From Tanytarsus gracilentus (taxonomy: Eukaryota; Arthropoda; Insecta; Diptera; Chironomidae): a DNA stretch of 64,000 nucleotides. Below the pieces are notes generated by a model. That model was given only the letters and a program-made list of their open reading frames with translations, was not told the origin of the DNA and searched no databases. The stretch is from positions 3,720,001-3,784,000 of the forward strand of contig JAXRKN010000043.1 in assembly GCA_038502055.1 (NCBI GenBank), read 5' to 3'. Positions 13,701-25,800 of this stretch are shown here, one piece after another. The stretch's first letter is position 1; each line of letters begins with the position of its first letter. The position numbers and the translations under genes were made by a program.

Positions 13701-16435
13701 ACAAAATTTTTACAATAAAATTCAATTGAATTATAAAATACTTTTTTGTTGTTACGACAAACTGCTCTTGATTTTTTTTCGTGTGGTAAAACAGGGATGG
13801 ATTCTTTGAATGTTTTTGAGTTTTACAATGAAAATTTAACATTTTAAAGAAACACGAAATTTTTTTAGTGTCCACTCCTTGTATTTTTACCCCCTCATTG
13901 GGTTTTTTTGTTGCGAATTTCATTCAATTGCAATTTTTGCAGAGATTTTTTCTTCTTAATTAAATTTATTATTAGAGCAAATTTTTAAATTGAATGAAAT
14001 TTTTCTTTGCGCAATTGACCACAAACTGAGGGCGAGTGAAACGCTCTTGAGTCACTTAATTGATTATTTACAGTCTTAGTCATTAATTGTTTGAATTGTG
14101 TACACTAATTACATGTTTTAAAATCTCTGTGCTGAATTTCTTTTCAATTCAAAATATTTAATTGCACCCCAATAACATACATATTTATAAAATTTTCATC
14201 TACATTAAATTTTTATTATAAAAACTTTCAAGACTCGCTTAAACACTAGTATCACATTATTGGCAGCGGAAAACATAAATTTTTCTCAATATTTATCTCT
14301 CAAAAATCTTAATTAATTTTTTCTTCATCGTCTAATCATCATCGGGCCATAAGAGCATTTAATGGTGCACATTGGTACTCGTTGGTACAATTAGAGTTAA
14401 TTAAATCTCGAACGAATTCAATTTGCTACGCTATTGAAGCAATTCATTGATCAGGCGGTGATTTTATTTCTCTCTACTTGCTAAAAAAAGTTTTTGATGT
14501 TCAGAAAGTGTAAATTGCTTAAGAAGTTGATTTTTAATCGCATGACAATAAATTGTAAATTTTTTACACGTTGTTTATTGCATTAAGCGCTAACACAAAC
14601 TTGTCTTGCTTGCATGCACATAGAGCAAGTGTGTAAGCCGTCGAGCGACCATTTAACATTCTAAATTAGATTTTCATTCTTCTTTTCACACTAATTGATT
14701 TTCTTCCTTTTCTCGATTTCTTTTTTTCTCTCCTCCATTCAATCAAGCCCGACAGCGAGAGCAGGGCAACAACAACAATAAACAGATTGCATTGAAATTG
14801 AATCAAAATCAAGGTTAAATGGGAAAATAAAAATCACCTTTTGACTCTTTCCATTTCTCTCCATCTCTCGACTTGCTTTTAAGACACTTTTCACTCAACA
14901 GATAGTTAGAGTCTCTCGAAGAGAGTAAATTGAATATCCATGATACACTTTTGAACATTGATTTGTTCTTAATTGCCTGATTGCATGATGCCTACGTGTG
15001 TACTTTGACGGATAGTGAGAGAAAAGTGTTTTTAAACCGCATCACAAAGTGGAATTTTTAATATTGAAAAATTGCAATAAAATTATTGTGCAGTTAATGT
15101 CTATGGGAAAATAAAATTTATGGAGTCAGTGAATGCGCAAAGCTAACGGTTTATTGGAATTTAAATTGTTGAGGTTAAAATTTTCTGTTAAAAAATTTAA
15201 CGGATTTTAGAAATTTAAAATTTATTTAAATCCTTTTCGGTATTTCCAAAATATTTTCAATCAACATCAACAAAAATCCCTCACATGAGTTTCCTGTCCA
15301 TAATCACCGTGGCGAACATGATTGGATTTTTTTTATTCCCTCATCAATTTCACTTTGTGGTGAGTTTTAAATCGGAGAAGAAAAAAATCTTCAAATTCTT
15401 CATCATTCAATCATGTTGTTGATCATGTCTGAATGTTGTTGTTGCTGCTTGTATATGATCTCCCGGCACATTTCTCATCCGCACTGCTCGCTTGTGTTGT
15501 TCATTAAGCTCTCAATTCTTCTCGTTTGATTCGTAGCATGAGCAGCATTATAAGCATTTCTCATTGTTTATATTGAAAAAAGTACGAAGCTAAAAAATCA
15601 ATTTTACGCTACTTTTTTATATATGGAATGGAGTGATTGAAAAAATGTATTTTATAGAAGAATCTTTTTAGGAATTTTTTTTGCTTCATTGAAAAATAAT
15701 TAAAAAATTAGTACGGCTATGGTTGTGCACAACAATTAAGGTAGAAGATCAAAAAGAAGACCGTTTTATTGAAATTCGGAGTTTATTGAAAATATAAAAA
15801 ATTTAACGCATTTAAAAATATTTTTTGATTGCATGAAATTTGTGGTGTTTTTTATTATTTTAAACATTTCGCTGTAATTTCTACAGTTACAATGAATATT
15901 TTTCATTGATAAAAATCAACTTGTTAAATTATACAAATTTTAACAATTTCTGTCTATAGTTGCGAAAAAATCTCTAAAATGCAACTTCTCATGCTTAAAG
16001 TCGCGCCTCAATGACCATCAACTTCTTTTTCTTCTCTCGAATTCATTCATCTCGAGTACACAATTCAATGCATATTAAATACTCGTTTTCTTTTCCCTTA
16101 TCGCAAACACACTTCTCGGAGTTGATTTTATTATTTTGCGAGCAGTTTCTCGAATTAAAAGCAGAACACGGAGTGCACACACACTGTGGTCAGCAAATTG
16201 CATAATAAATTACCGTTTTTATATGCCGATTTTAATTTAATTTCTTTTTAATAATTTCACATGCTATGCGGTGTGTGTACAATTTTGGGCCCAACTTTTT
16301 CTCCAATAATTGATCGCGTGGACCGCATGAGAGATCCAAATTGCACAACGGTCTGCGCTAGTTTTTGATCCAATTTTTTGATATGAAACAATTTTTTTTC
16401 TGACATTCGAGGTGTGATTTACTTTACATAATATT
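7759..16435. other. Gene-free AT-rich intergenic region
   Basis: I see no supportable gene. The longest frames (98 codons near 12151-12447 and 12471-12767; 93 codons at 8948-9229) are Phe/Leu/Lys-rich composition artefacts. A plus-strand TATAAAAGCGC lies at 7817-7827, divergent from the M13-like gene, but only a 12-codon frame follows it. A TATA at 10197 followed by TCAGCA at 10221 also leads to no frame. The right end is the likely 3' flank of the Toll gene. Confidence 0.6.
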
Positions 16436-16441
16436 TTTATT
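16436..16441 (-). terminator. Candidate polyadenylation signal of the Toll gene
   Basis: AATAAA on the minus strand, about 300 bases past the Toll stop codon. Such hexamers are common in AT-rich DNA, so this is only a candidate 3' end. Confidence 0.2.
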
Positions 16442-16738
16442 ATTATATCTAAACTCTTTTCGGGCTTTGTGTCACATTTCTCGATATTAATTTAATTTTC
16501 ATGTTCAGTGCACTTTAATTTATCTCATGGTCGTGTTTGACAGCACAATTTGGATTTTTTGTGTCGTAATTTGATTTTTTTGTTATTTACACTCGCGACT
16601 AATAATTAAAATTACAACCTGTCACTAGCTAAACGGCTTTCGAGTGGAATTTGACATTTCAAAGTTTTTTTTTCGTAAGGTGCGCACGCAATTTTGAAAA
16701 TAAAATCCGCAAACAAATAAAAAACGCAATAAAATATT

Positions 16739-19700
16739 TTAAATGTGAATCGACGTGAGATTACGCTGCGGACTCACATGATGATGATTGTTGTGTAAAT
16801 TATTGAGATGAAAATTTTGACAGAAATTTTCTGGGTCAACCTGCGACTGCTGCTGTTGAATGGCTTGCGTTGGCGAAGCGTTTCGATTGAGAGCGGGAAG
16901 GAAAAATTTAAATTTCTCCCAAAAAAGCTTTTCGCTCCACTTGAGAATGAAATTTGTTTTGAGAATCAACTTTAACTCGGGATCAAAGTTTTTATTTTCG
17001 AAATTATCGAGGAACACAATCACCAACTTCTTTCGCTTCTTCGTCTTGAGGATCTCATAGAAGATTTTCTTAAACTCAATTTTCTTCCATTCATTTTTGA
17101 GGAAATTCTCTGACAAGAAAAGCACAATTTTCTGCGAGTTTTCACAATTCTTTAGGATTTGCTCGTTGAAAATTGAAAAGTCGTGGAAGAAGAGGAAAAA
17201 TCGATAATAATTTCCATCCGTCTCGAAATATTTGAGGAACTCATCGATCAGGAAATTTTCATCCTTTTTGCTGAAGATTAAAAATCCATCGAAAAATTTG
17301 TTTTTATCGTTGCGACGCTTGAAAAATCTCAAGTTGAATTTTTTGTAGCAACAAAATGAGATCCGCTGATGGAAAATGAATGCGAGCACGATAAGGAACA
17401 GGCAAGTGAGTGACACAATGAGAAATATCGGAAGATTTTTCTCGAAAAAGAAAATATTTTCAAGAGCGAGTTTTTCATTGCAGAAATTCGTCTCGTTTGA
17501 AATGTGAAAATATTCGTGGAAAGTTTGATTGGGATGACACTTGAGGGTGTCAATGTGCTCGATCGATTGCAATGACTTGAGTGCTTTAATCAACTCACAA
17601 TCACACTCTAGCAAATTCTCACCAATATCGAGATGACTTAGAGGTGGTAGGAAAGTCAACTCAATTGTGGTCAGCATGTTACCGTGAAGGTTCAACACTT
17701 GAAGATGTAAAAGTTGACTGAAAGTCTTTCGTTCAATAAATTTAATTCGATTATATTGAATAAATAAATAACGAACACTTTCGAGTTCATTAAACTCGTC
17801 GCCATTTAGCTGCTGAATTTCGTTTTGTTTCAAACTTAGCAATTCCAAATTTTTAAGTCCGAAGAATGTCCGATTCGTTAGTGCCTGAATGTTGCTCGAG
17901 TTTAAGTACAAAATTTTCAAACTTCTCCTCCCAATGAAGGCAAAGTCTTTAATGATCTCAAAATTATTGCCATCGAGGTGCAAATGTGTCGCTTCCATTG
18001 GAATTAAATTCGGCATTGATTTCGTGTAATTTGCACTCGAGCAATTCACGAAATTAACCTCCCAATTTGTGTTGTGGTAGCAATTGCACTTATCGGGACA
18101 TTTTTGCTGGCAATCGCATGAAAAGTTCTCACAGCATTGGCACGACTTCATGCAGACATTCGTGTACTTGCAGAGGAATAAATTCGGATTTAATTTTCTG
18201 ATTAGAATTTTGTTTTCATCAGAAGTGAAACTGCAAGTCATTTGATCGAAATCGACAATCTTCGGCTGAGTTCGAATCGAGCTACTTCTGGCCGTAGGAA
18301 TGTCCACATAATTTTCATTCCAGCCCTCGATATCCATCTTTTGAGCTGCATATGATGGATAGTCGAGTTGAAGCTCTTGCTGTTCGAGCAAATATGGAAA
18401 AACTTCTGGATTTTCAATGTCATAATGTCTCACATTGCCACCCATCACTTGTCCATTGTCCTGCCACATCCACTTCAAGTGACAATCACACACAAGAGGA
18501 TTGCCCGCTAGTTGAAATTCTGGCAATTTCTCGTCACTCTTCGTGCTCGAAATTCTCAATGCATTTTCGTTCAAATGCGAAATTCGGTTGTGCCGCAAAT
18601 CGACAGCTTTCAGGAATGGCTTCTTGAGGAAGGTGTAGGGCGAAATTTTCTCAATCAAATTCGACGCGAGATAGAGATCTTCGAGATTTCGGGGCAACAC
18701 AAAAGCGGAGATTTCCGTCAAGTGATTTTGATTGAGGTTCAATGTCTTGAGATTTTGTGAGATTTCATTTGGATTTTTAATCACGTTAATTTGGTTTTTG
18801 GAAATGTCGAGAAATTGAAGGTTTTTCGGGAAGTTTTCGTAGTCGAAAATTTCCAGCGAGTTTTCGGAAATGTTGAGAAAAACGAGCTGTGTGAGATTCT
18901 CGAACATGTAGTCAATGTTCTTTATGGCATTGCCATCGAGTCGGATGGCTTGAAGAAATTCATTGGAACTGAAAGTTTCACGCTCAATGTGACGGATTCG
19001 GTTCTTTGATAGATTTACAATCTGAAGGTTTTTCAGGTGATTAAAGTGATGCTTTTCGAGTGCCTCGATCTGATTCTCGGTCAATCTCAATCCATAAAGG
19101 TATTTGAGATTTGAGAAGTTCTCCAAGTCTGAGAGATTTTTAATGAAATTTTCGCCCAGATCGAGAAATTTAAGAATCTGAAAGTTTTCAACAAAATTAG
19201 GCACTCGGAAGAACTTGTTGTTGTTGAGATGTAGATCGACTAGCTTGTGTGAGTTTGCCACGAGATGTTTTTCGACCGAATAAATTTCATTAAAATCTAA
19301 CGACAACACATTCAAGTTGCTCAAAGAATTCAGTGAGAAGTTGACATTCTTGATGAAATTATGAGAGAGCACAAGTGACGTGAGTGATGTTAAGTTGGCA
19401 AAAGTATCCATCGAAATTGACTCAATTAAATTATTCTTAAGGTCCAACATCTCCAACGATGTCAAGTCGGAGAAAATTGAATTTTCAAGCGATGTCAATT
19501 TGTTGTAACTCAAGTCGAGCAGTCTGAGGTTGAAAAGTCCCTTGAAAGTCATGAAATTTATCCAATTTGAGGACAAAAAGTTTGAAGATAAATTCAGCAA
19601 TTCTAATTTTTTTAGATTCGCTAAAAGTTCTGGCGGCAAAATCTTCATCGAATTCTTCTCCAAATTTAACGTCCTCAAATTATTTAAATTGTCAAAGAGC

Positions 19701-20563
19701 TCGGGTTGAATTGACTGAATTTTATTCTCGCTTAGGTCAAGCATGTCGAGTTGCTTCAAATTGCTAAACACGAAATTTTCAATGAACGAAATCGAGTTTT
19801 TATTCAGCCTCAAGACTTTCAAGTTGATAAAATTCGAGAAGAATGAAAATGGAAGAAAATTCAGTTGATTTGAAGTCAACACGAGATACGACATCGAGAA
19901 CACGCAATTCTTGATCGGCGACGATGTGAATTGAAAATTTGTGAGGTTGTAAATTTGATTCGAGGACAAATTGAGGAAATTTAGTTTGTGAAAATCGCAG
20001 AAAAAATTCCGATGCAGCTCTTGAATGTCATTTGAGCTGACATCGAGTGATTTTATGTTCTGAAGATTCTCAAATGGCTCGTAGTCATTTGACTGACCCG
20101 AATCGTCCATCACATCATCGTAGCGACCCCAAAAAGTCCGATAATTTCTTATCGTCAGTCCATTCAGACTTTTGAGCGTGCTAAAAGGCCGCAGAAAATT
20201 TCCATCACAATTTTCGAGAAATAAATTCTTTAGATTCTCAAAGTTATCGAAAAAATTTGACTTTGTCGACGCGTGCGAGTCGAAAATTTTATCACATGAA
20301 ATTTTTAAATTCTCTACACTTTTAGCCGTTGCTTGTGGAATGGTTTTTGGTAATTTCTTAAATCTACATGCGAGTAACTTAGAGCTAGAACTATTTTGAT
20401 ATGCTATCAGCAGTGACTCATCGAGCGTCTCATATGTGCAGTCCGCGAGACTGCTATCGCCCAGCAACTGCTCGGCCGAACAAATTAAATGCATAAAAAT
20501 TGTCAAAAAATATATCGAGACCATCATGACTGTAACTTTTTTTTTATATTTCAAAGAAATCAA
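16739..20563 (-). CDS. Long Toll-family receptor (Toll-6/7/8/18-wheeler architecture), divergent TIR
   Basis: A single uninterrupted frame of 1274 residues. Met1 is used, but Met13 or Met14 just before the hydrophobic core would also give a good signal peptide, cleaved near ICSA (27-30). The ectodomain has about 20 leucine-rich repeats (about 165-675), a cysteine-rich LRR cap beginning NPLVCDCHLKW (688-698), then the cysteine cluster at 798-828 with CxxxCxCC and CDCxxxCPxxCxCYH spacing. That cluster is the signature of the long insect Tolls. More LRRs (about 858-980) and a second cap (CDCELIKAL at 987) lead to a transmembrane helix at about 1044-1066. The cytoplasmic TIR domain spans about 1090-1225. 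Box 1 reads FDGFLIFSKKDE and box 3 keeps LFWEKF (1213-1218), but the box 2 loop reads FFHDFSIFNEQ where the family normally has an RDxxPG-type sequence. The tail after the TIR is only about 50 residues, Gln- and His/Asn-rich, shorter than in typical long Tolls. Assignment to the class is firm; orthology to one Toll is not. Long Tolls act in embryonic axis elongation, tissue patterning and immunity; TIR signalling here may be altered. Confidence 0.95.
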   Translation of the reverse strand: MISLKYKKKVTVMMVSIYFLTIFMHLICSAEQLLGDSSLADCTYETLDESLLIAYQNSSSSKLLACRFKKLPKTIPQATAKSVENLKISCDKIFDSHASTKSNFFDNFENLKNLFLENCDGNFLRPFSTLKSLNGLTIRNYRTFWGRYDDVMDDSGQSNDYEPFENLQNIKSLDVSSNDIQELHRNFFCDFHKLNFLNLSSNQIYNLTNFQFTSSPIKNCVFSMSYLVLTSNQLNFLPFSFFSNFINLKVLRLNKNSISFIENFVFSNLKQLDMLDLSENKIQSIQPELFDNLNNLRTLNLEKNSMKILPPELLANLKKLELLNLSSNFLSSNWINFMTFKGLFNLRLLDLSYNKLTSLENSIFSDLTSLEMLDLKNNLIESISMDTFANLTSLTSLVLSHNFIKNVNFSLNSLSNLNVLSLDFNEIYSVEKHLVANSHKLVDLHLNNNKFFRVPNFVENFQILKFLDLGENFIKNLSDLENFSNLKYLYGLRLTENQIEALEKHHFNHLKNLQIVNLSKNRIRHIERETFSSNEFLQAIRLDGNAIKNIDYMFENLTQLVFLNISENSLEIFDYENFPKNLQFLDISKNQINVIKNPNEISQNLKTLNLNQNHLTEISAFVLPRNLEDLYLASNLIEKISPYTFLKKPFLKAVDLRHNRISHLNENALRISSTKSDEKLPEFQLAGNPLVCDCHLKWMWQDNGQVMGGNVRHYDIENPEVFPYLLEQQELQLDYPSYAAQKMDIEGWNENYVDIPTARSSSIRTQPKIVDFDQMTCSFTSDENKILIRKLNPNLFLCKYTNVCMKSCQCCENFSCDCQQKCPDKCNCYHNTNWEVNFVNCSSANYTKSMPNLIPMEATHLHLDGNNFEIIKDFAFIGRRSLKILYLNSSNIQALTNRTFFGLKNLELLSLKQNEIQQLNGDEFNELESVRYLFIQYNRIKFIERKTFSQLLHLQVLNLHGNMLTTIELTFLPPLSHLDIGENLLECDCELIKALKSLQSIEHIDTLKCHPNQTFHEYFHISNETNFCNEKLALENIFFFEKNLPIFLIVSLTCLFLIVLAFIFHQRISFCCYKKFNLRFFKRRNDKNKFFDGFLIFSKKDENFLIDEFLKYFETDGNYYRFFLFFHDFSIFNEQILKNCENSQKIVLFLSENFLKNEWKKIEFKKIFYEILKTKKRKKLVIVFLDNFENKNFDPELKLILKTNFILKWSEKLFWEKFKFFLPALNRNASPTQAIQQQQSQVDPENFCQNFHLNNLHNNHHHVSPQRNLTSIHI

Positions 20564-22267
20564 TAAAAATGAAAATTTAAAGCATTCTGGATGGTCATTC
20601 TCAACTTCTCTTCTTTCTCGATACGTGAATGTTGATTTACATTTTTTTCTTGTTTAAAATATCTCGTTCTTTGCTTCTTCTTAAACTTAAAAAATTACAA
20701 CCGAGCGAAACACGCCGAGGGTTACTTGCGATGTTGCCAACGTTTTTGTTGTTGTTAATCCTTTCCTTTCGACCATTCACGAAGTCTATTAAATTTAATT
20801 CTTTCACTCTCCTCTTTCTGCAAGGTCTGCGCTGAGTTCGAGTTGAGTTTCGTTTTCTCCTCTTCGCTTTTCGTCGCCGTTATCTTAATGTCAGTGATAA
20901 TCCAATTTATTGTTTGACACTTTTGCCGATAAATTTTTTTTTTGGTGGTTCTTTCACTATTTCATTCACAATTATTGCATTCTTCAAAATATTTTTTTCT
21001 CTACGCTCGGTGGATTTTAAAATTTTATTATCTCTATAATTTTCTTAAATATTCACTTAAACTATCCGGCCGATTTAATTTTCTGCATTTATGGATTTTA
21101 ATTGTGATGATAATTCTTGATGAGAGTCGTTGGGTGTTTTTTTTCAATTATTATTTTCTTCATATAATTATCTGAACAATGCACTGCTATGTACTTAGTG
21201 TGATTTTTTAATAAATTACTTTTTAATTGATTTTCAACGGTTTTTTAAAACTTGAGTTTTTTAAATATATTTTTAAAAAGTTCATTAATTATTTTTCACT
21301 CTTTTGTTCTTCACTTAAATCAATTTCTATTCTTTCTCCATTAATTTCCAATTTTTCTCATATTCGATTTAAATAGAAAAAAATCATTTACATTCGGATC
21401 ATGTTCTTTTTATCTTCAAAACCGATCCCTTTCTCAGGTTTTTATCCTTTTATTTTATTTATTCCTCCTTGTTTTCTCAAATTTCGAGTCATTTAATTTC
21501 TTCAACTTGTTCTCGCTGCTATTATAGACCATAATTTATTATCTCCTCCACGTTCAACACATTTTTTATTCTTTTTTAATTTATTTTCTCTCTTCAACAC
21601 TTTCTTTTGAGAGTTTTTATTTGATTTTCAAAGAGTTCTTCCTCGATCAACTCCAGAATTCTTACAAATAATCGCGATAACTTTATCGTTAACTTAAATA
21701 GTTTTAATTTTAATTCTTCTTCTTTTTATTCTTTTTTGCAATTTTTGTATTAAAAAAATCTCGGTTGAAGTGCGATCGCGAGATTTTTGCGTCTACATTC
21801 AACAAGATCAGCTCGAACACTGAAGAAATAGCACTGGAAGTTGGTGCAAGCATAAACATGATCGCGTTTTCTGTCTCTCTCTAGCAAAACATTGAAACAC
21901 TCGAAGAAAAGGCTTGAAAAATGATCGCAGCGTTGAGAAACATTCACCAATACATAATAAACTTTTTCAAAAACAATAAAACATCGCGATGCGTTGTGAA
22001 GTAAAAAAATAATGCATAAAAAACATTTCTTGCCGCTGCGTTGTTGTTGTTGTGGTTATGTTCTCGAGAGAAACACAAAAACCAGTTTTCAGATGCCTTC
22101 GCTGCCGTTTTCTGAGTCTCTTCCACTCATAGCTTAGAATGATATAATTGCTCGCCATAATATTTTCTTTCTTCTACCTGAGAGCATTTTCAGATTCATG
22201 TGTGAGGTGGGTTTTAAATATTATGTGCGGTAAAGATAACTTTTGTGATGGGCATTAAAGAGTTGAG

Positions 22268-22312
22268 ATAAAATTTGTGTATTAAATTTAAAAAATAAAA
22301 TTTGTGTATTAA
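22268..22312. repeat. Short direct repeat, 18-base word twice at 27-base period
   Basis: ATAAAATTTGTGTATTAA occurs at 22268-22285 and again, identically, at 22295-22312. This is a small local tandem duplication in non-coding DNA. Confidence 0.85.
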
Positions 22313-25300
22313 TAAATTAAAAAAAATTTGAGGTTCGAATCCTAAAAAAGTGCAAATTTATGAGCTTAGTGTTTTATTCTTTTTTAAACATTTTTAAAAT
22401 TATAAAATACGTTAAAATTATTTCTTCTTATTCCTTTTTTATCAAGTATTTTTTTATTCGAGTTTCATGTTGATGTTCCTGGCAAAAACAGGTAACAAGG
22501 GACATAATAGTATTGCATTTTACCACATAGCGATGTGGGCTCTCTCTCTATAATTCTTCAATATCAACACAATGTTGTCATGTCATTAATGCGATGTATT
22601 CAATGAATGGGAAAATATTGCAATTCTTCTCCGTTCTCTCTCTCCCGCTTGTTGCTCTTTATTTAATCACGTATTTGTTTAAGCATCTCGTTCTCGATGT
22701 TGTAGTCTTGCATGTTGTGTGTGCTGTTTTTTTTTGTGCGCATTAATAGGCAGCCTCGTAAACATGAGAGGAGAAAAGAAATCATAATTTTTATGCGATG
22801 GAAAAAATTTATCACACTTTTTCAGTTTACAGTTTTTCATCTGAATCATAAAAAGAAAACATTGACATTGAATTTTTTTGGTCATATTTTTTTCACATAC
22901 AAATGAGGTTTGATCTTTTGTTTCTTTTGTCTTCGATCGGTGCCTCACAATATTTGATTAACAATCGCTAACATTTAACATCGATTTTTGTCTGTGAGAA
23001 ATCTGAGATGCGGCTTAGGATGAGTTGAAAAAAATTAGAATTGACTTGGTTTAAAAAAATTAATTTGAACTTTTAAATTATAAATTTTTCAATACTTAAT
23101 ACGAGTATAATTTTTTTAAGCATCTAACTCGCCCTATTTTGTTGTTTAAAAATTGAATAAAATCCACACACGGTTTCTTAATGAAAAGAATTCTCTCTCT
23201 TTCCAATTTCGGCGATATTGGCCACATGATAGAAATAATATTTCAGGTCATCATCAGCCCGAACCAGAGAACGACACACATGAGACACTAACGGCCGCAG
23301 ATTGTGTGGAATTATAATTAAGCAACATTTTCTCTCCTTCCCTTGCCCGTTAATGTGGGATATTGTCAAAAAAATAAGAGTTTGGTATTAAATTTCATGC
23401 GATGAGGAGGAAAAAAAATTCTATCGCACTAATTTCGGTACACCGTTGATTGTGCCTATGATTGGCGATTTTATGTTTGCAGAAGAGTTTCGTCGTTGAC
23501 CCATTCGTTGATGTCTTTCCTCTTCTTTCCTCTATTTTGTCGCCTTCGCTTTTTAACACGTTAATGAGAATTTTTCTGTAAGCACAGAGCGAGAGACATT
23601 CTGTCGGATCAGATGTTGTGTCCATAGCTGAAAGTGAATATTCTCTATAATTTATTCGACTTTTTCCTTCTCGTCTCAAATTTCTTCTATTTTTGGGCTT
23701 GGAGCTAGAAAAGTTATTGATATTTTGGTTGTGTTTAGAATTTCATTTCACGCGTAATGAAAATAAATTTTCTTTTTTGAAATTTGTCCAATTAGAAGCG
23801 AAAAAAAGAGTTCTCTAAAAGAGGTGTGAGAAGTTTTAAAAATTAATTGAAAGATTGAGATATTTTGACTTTTTCTAAATTATCTCAAAAATTCAATTTA
23901 ATTAAAATTTTCTATTTTTGCTCGTATCATAACTTTTGCTTGCAGAGATAGGCTTTAATGATCGTCCATTACTCTGTCACTCTTTGCCAGCATTAACAGC
24001 TTCTTAGAATTTTTCTCCTTTTCAATTCCGCACAGATAAATTCTAAGCTTAGGCCTCAGCAGCGACGTTTACAATCTAATGACATTCATAATAATCATCG
24101 ACTATGACATTAAAAAGAGCTGCGGATTTGCCATTAATAATCATTGCATACATCACGGCGGCGCAAACGATGACGCTCGATGTTTAAAAAGGCACTTCTG
24201 AGATCACTTTTCTATGGCATTTACGTACATAATTCACCCGTCAACCATCACGACTAATAAAACCGGAGGCAACAGCGATCCAGAAGGAATTTAAAGTCTC
24301 AACACCTTTTCAAATTAAGAGCTGAAGTTTTATAAAAGTTTAAGTTTTTTAATTTCAAATAATTTATTTTTAATGAAAATTAATATTTTTTTATCAGTTT
24401 AATTAAATTAATTCCGACGTGCTTGCGGTGATAACTTTTTCTAGTATCAATTGAGAAGCTGAAAAGAAGTCTCGACACATGTGCCAGTTTGAGTCACGTC
24501 CATATTCCTAGACACATCTAATTATTATTACACATATTTTATTGCAATTCACACGCATCTATGGCATGCTCTGTCTTATGACACGTCCAACAGCTACTCA
24601 GAAGCTAAAATTGTCGTGTACTTTTTATTGCAGTTGGCATTTTACGTAACTCGCCGGAGTTTATTGTGTGAGATGAGAATTGGCAGAAAAAATCGTCGCA
24701 TTTTAATTTGAAAAGTCATGTATGAGAATATGATACACTTTAAAGTGGCTCTCTATGTGGCTATTCAGACGGCAATTACCCGTAGTGGGCACACAAGAGC
24801 TTCATTTAATGCGCCTTGACGTGGCGAGCGAGAGAGAAGGAAAATTTATTTGCATTTCATTCCAGTTTAATTTAGTGCACAACCTCACACACATTCACGG
24901 AGTTTATGCAAAATGTGTGTGCCTAGGAGGCATTGTAAGAGGAGATCTTAAAGGTAATGACACCGAAGAGAGAGAGAGATGAGATGGATTGCGGACTTTA
25001 TTCATTACAATGTGCTTTATTACCACGGCAATTCGAGACATTTTAAGTTGAGATTAATTGCCAATTAATGTTTACGCTTGGCGATTTTTTTAATTGATGA
25101 AATTTAACGCGAGGAAGTGATTAATTGTTTTGCTTTGATTAAAAGGAATTTTTAATCTCTTGGAAGAAATACAAAATATTTTAAAAATATTTTTAAAGCT
25201 TGATTATTAAAAATTAATTTTAATATAAATTGGAAATTCTCGCACTCGTTTTCTATTCAAGTATCTTCCTCAATTCATATTTACTTTTTTCATTTCGGTT

Positions 25301-25683
25301 TATTTTATGACTTTTCGTTTCAAAGCAAGAACGAAAAAAAACTCGTTTCACATCTTCTTGCGATATGCATTCTTTGCATTTGCACAAAAATAAAAAAAGA
25401 ATTTTTCGGAGAAAAGCGAAGAAGATGCTTTTACAGAAAGGCCGACGGAATATAAACAAAAAAATAATAAAAATTGTTTCTTCACCCCCAAAAAAAGAGC
25501 GAATATTTTTACGCGCATTTTTATTCACATTTTTAAAGATATATTCAGAAATGAGACACCTTAAGCGGCAAAATATTCATTCAAAATTGTCATTTTTTCG
25601 AGTTTTAAATTTCATCGGCTTGTCTAATAATGATTTTTGAAGAAATAATACTAAATTGAGAGAGTTTTTACTAACGAGATGCA

Positions 25684-25800
25684 CAAGGGTTGAAAACTTT
25701 ATCTAAATACAAATAAAATTGTATAAAAGTTTTGAGCTTTCAATTTTTAAATAAAAATTCAATTTAAAAAAAATTAAGAGAATTTTAAAAGCTTAATCCT
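25684..25800. repeat. AT-rich segment with a CAAGGGTTGAAAACTTT end
   Basis: It starts with the 17-base word CAAGGGTTGAAAACTTT (25684-25700), which recurs exactly at 62335-62351. The segment is almost pure A/T and ends near AAGCTTAATCCTTGG, whose complement (CCAAGGATTAAGCTT) resembles the left end only imperfectly. This is a possible member of a short repeat family; the right boundary is uncertain. Confidence 0.4.

Noticed and set aside
16860..20399. Plus-strand frames of 66-91 codons inside the Toll gene
   Set aside because: They are antisense shadows of the 1274-codon Toll frame.
22331..22342. tRNA-like T-loop word GGTTCGAATCCT
   Set aside because: The T stem has a mismatch, and no acceptor, D or anticodon arm can be built from the AT-only upstream sequence.
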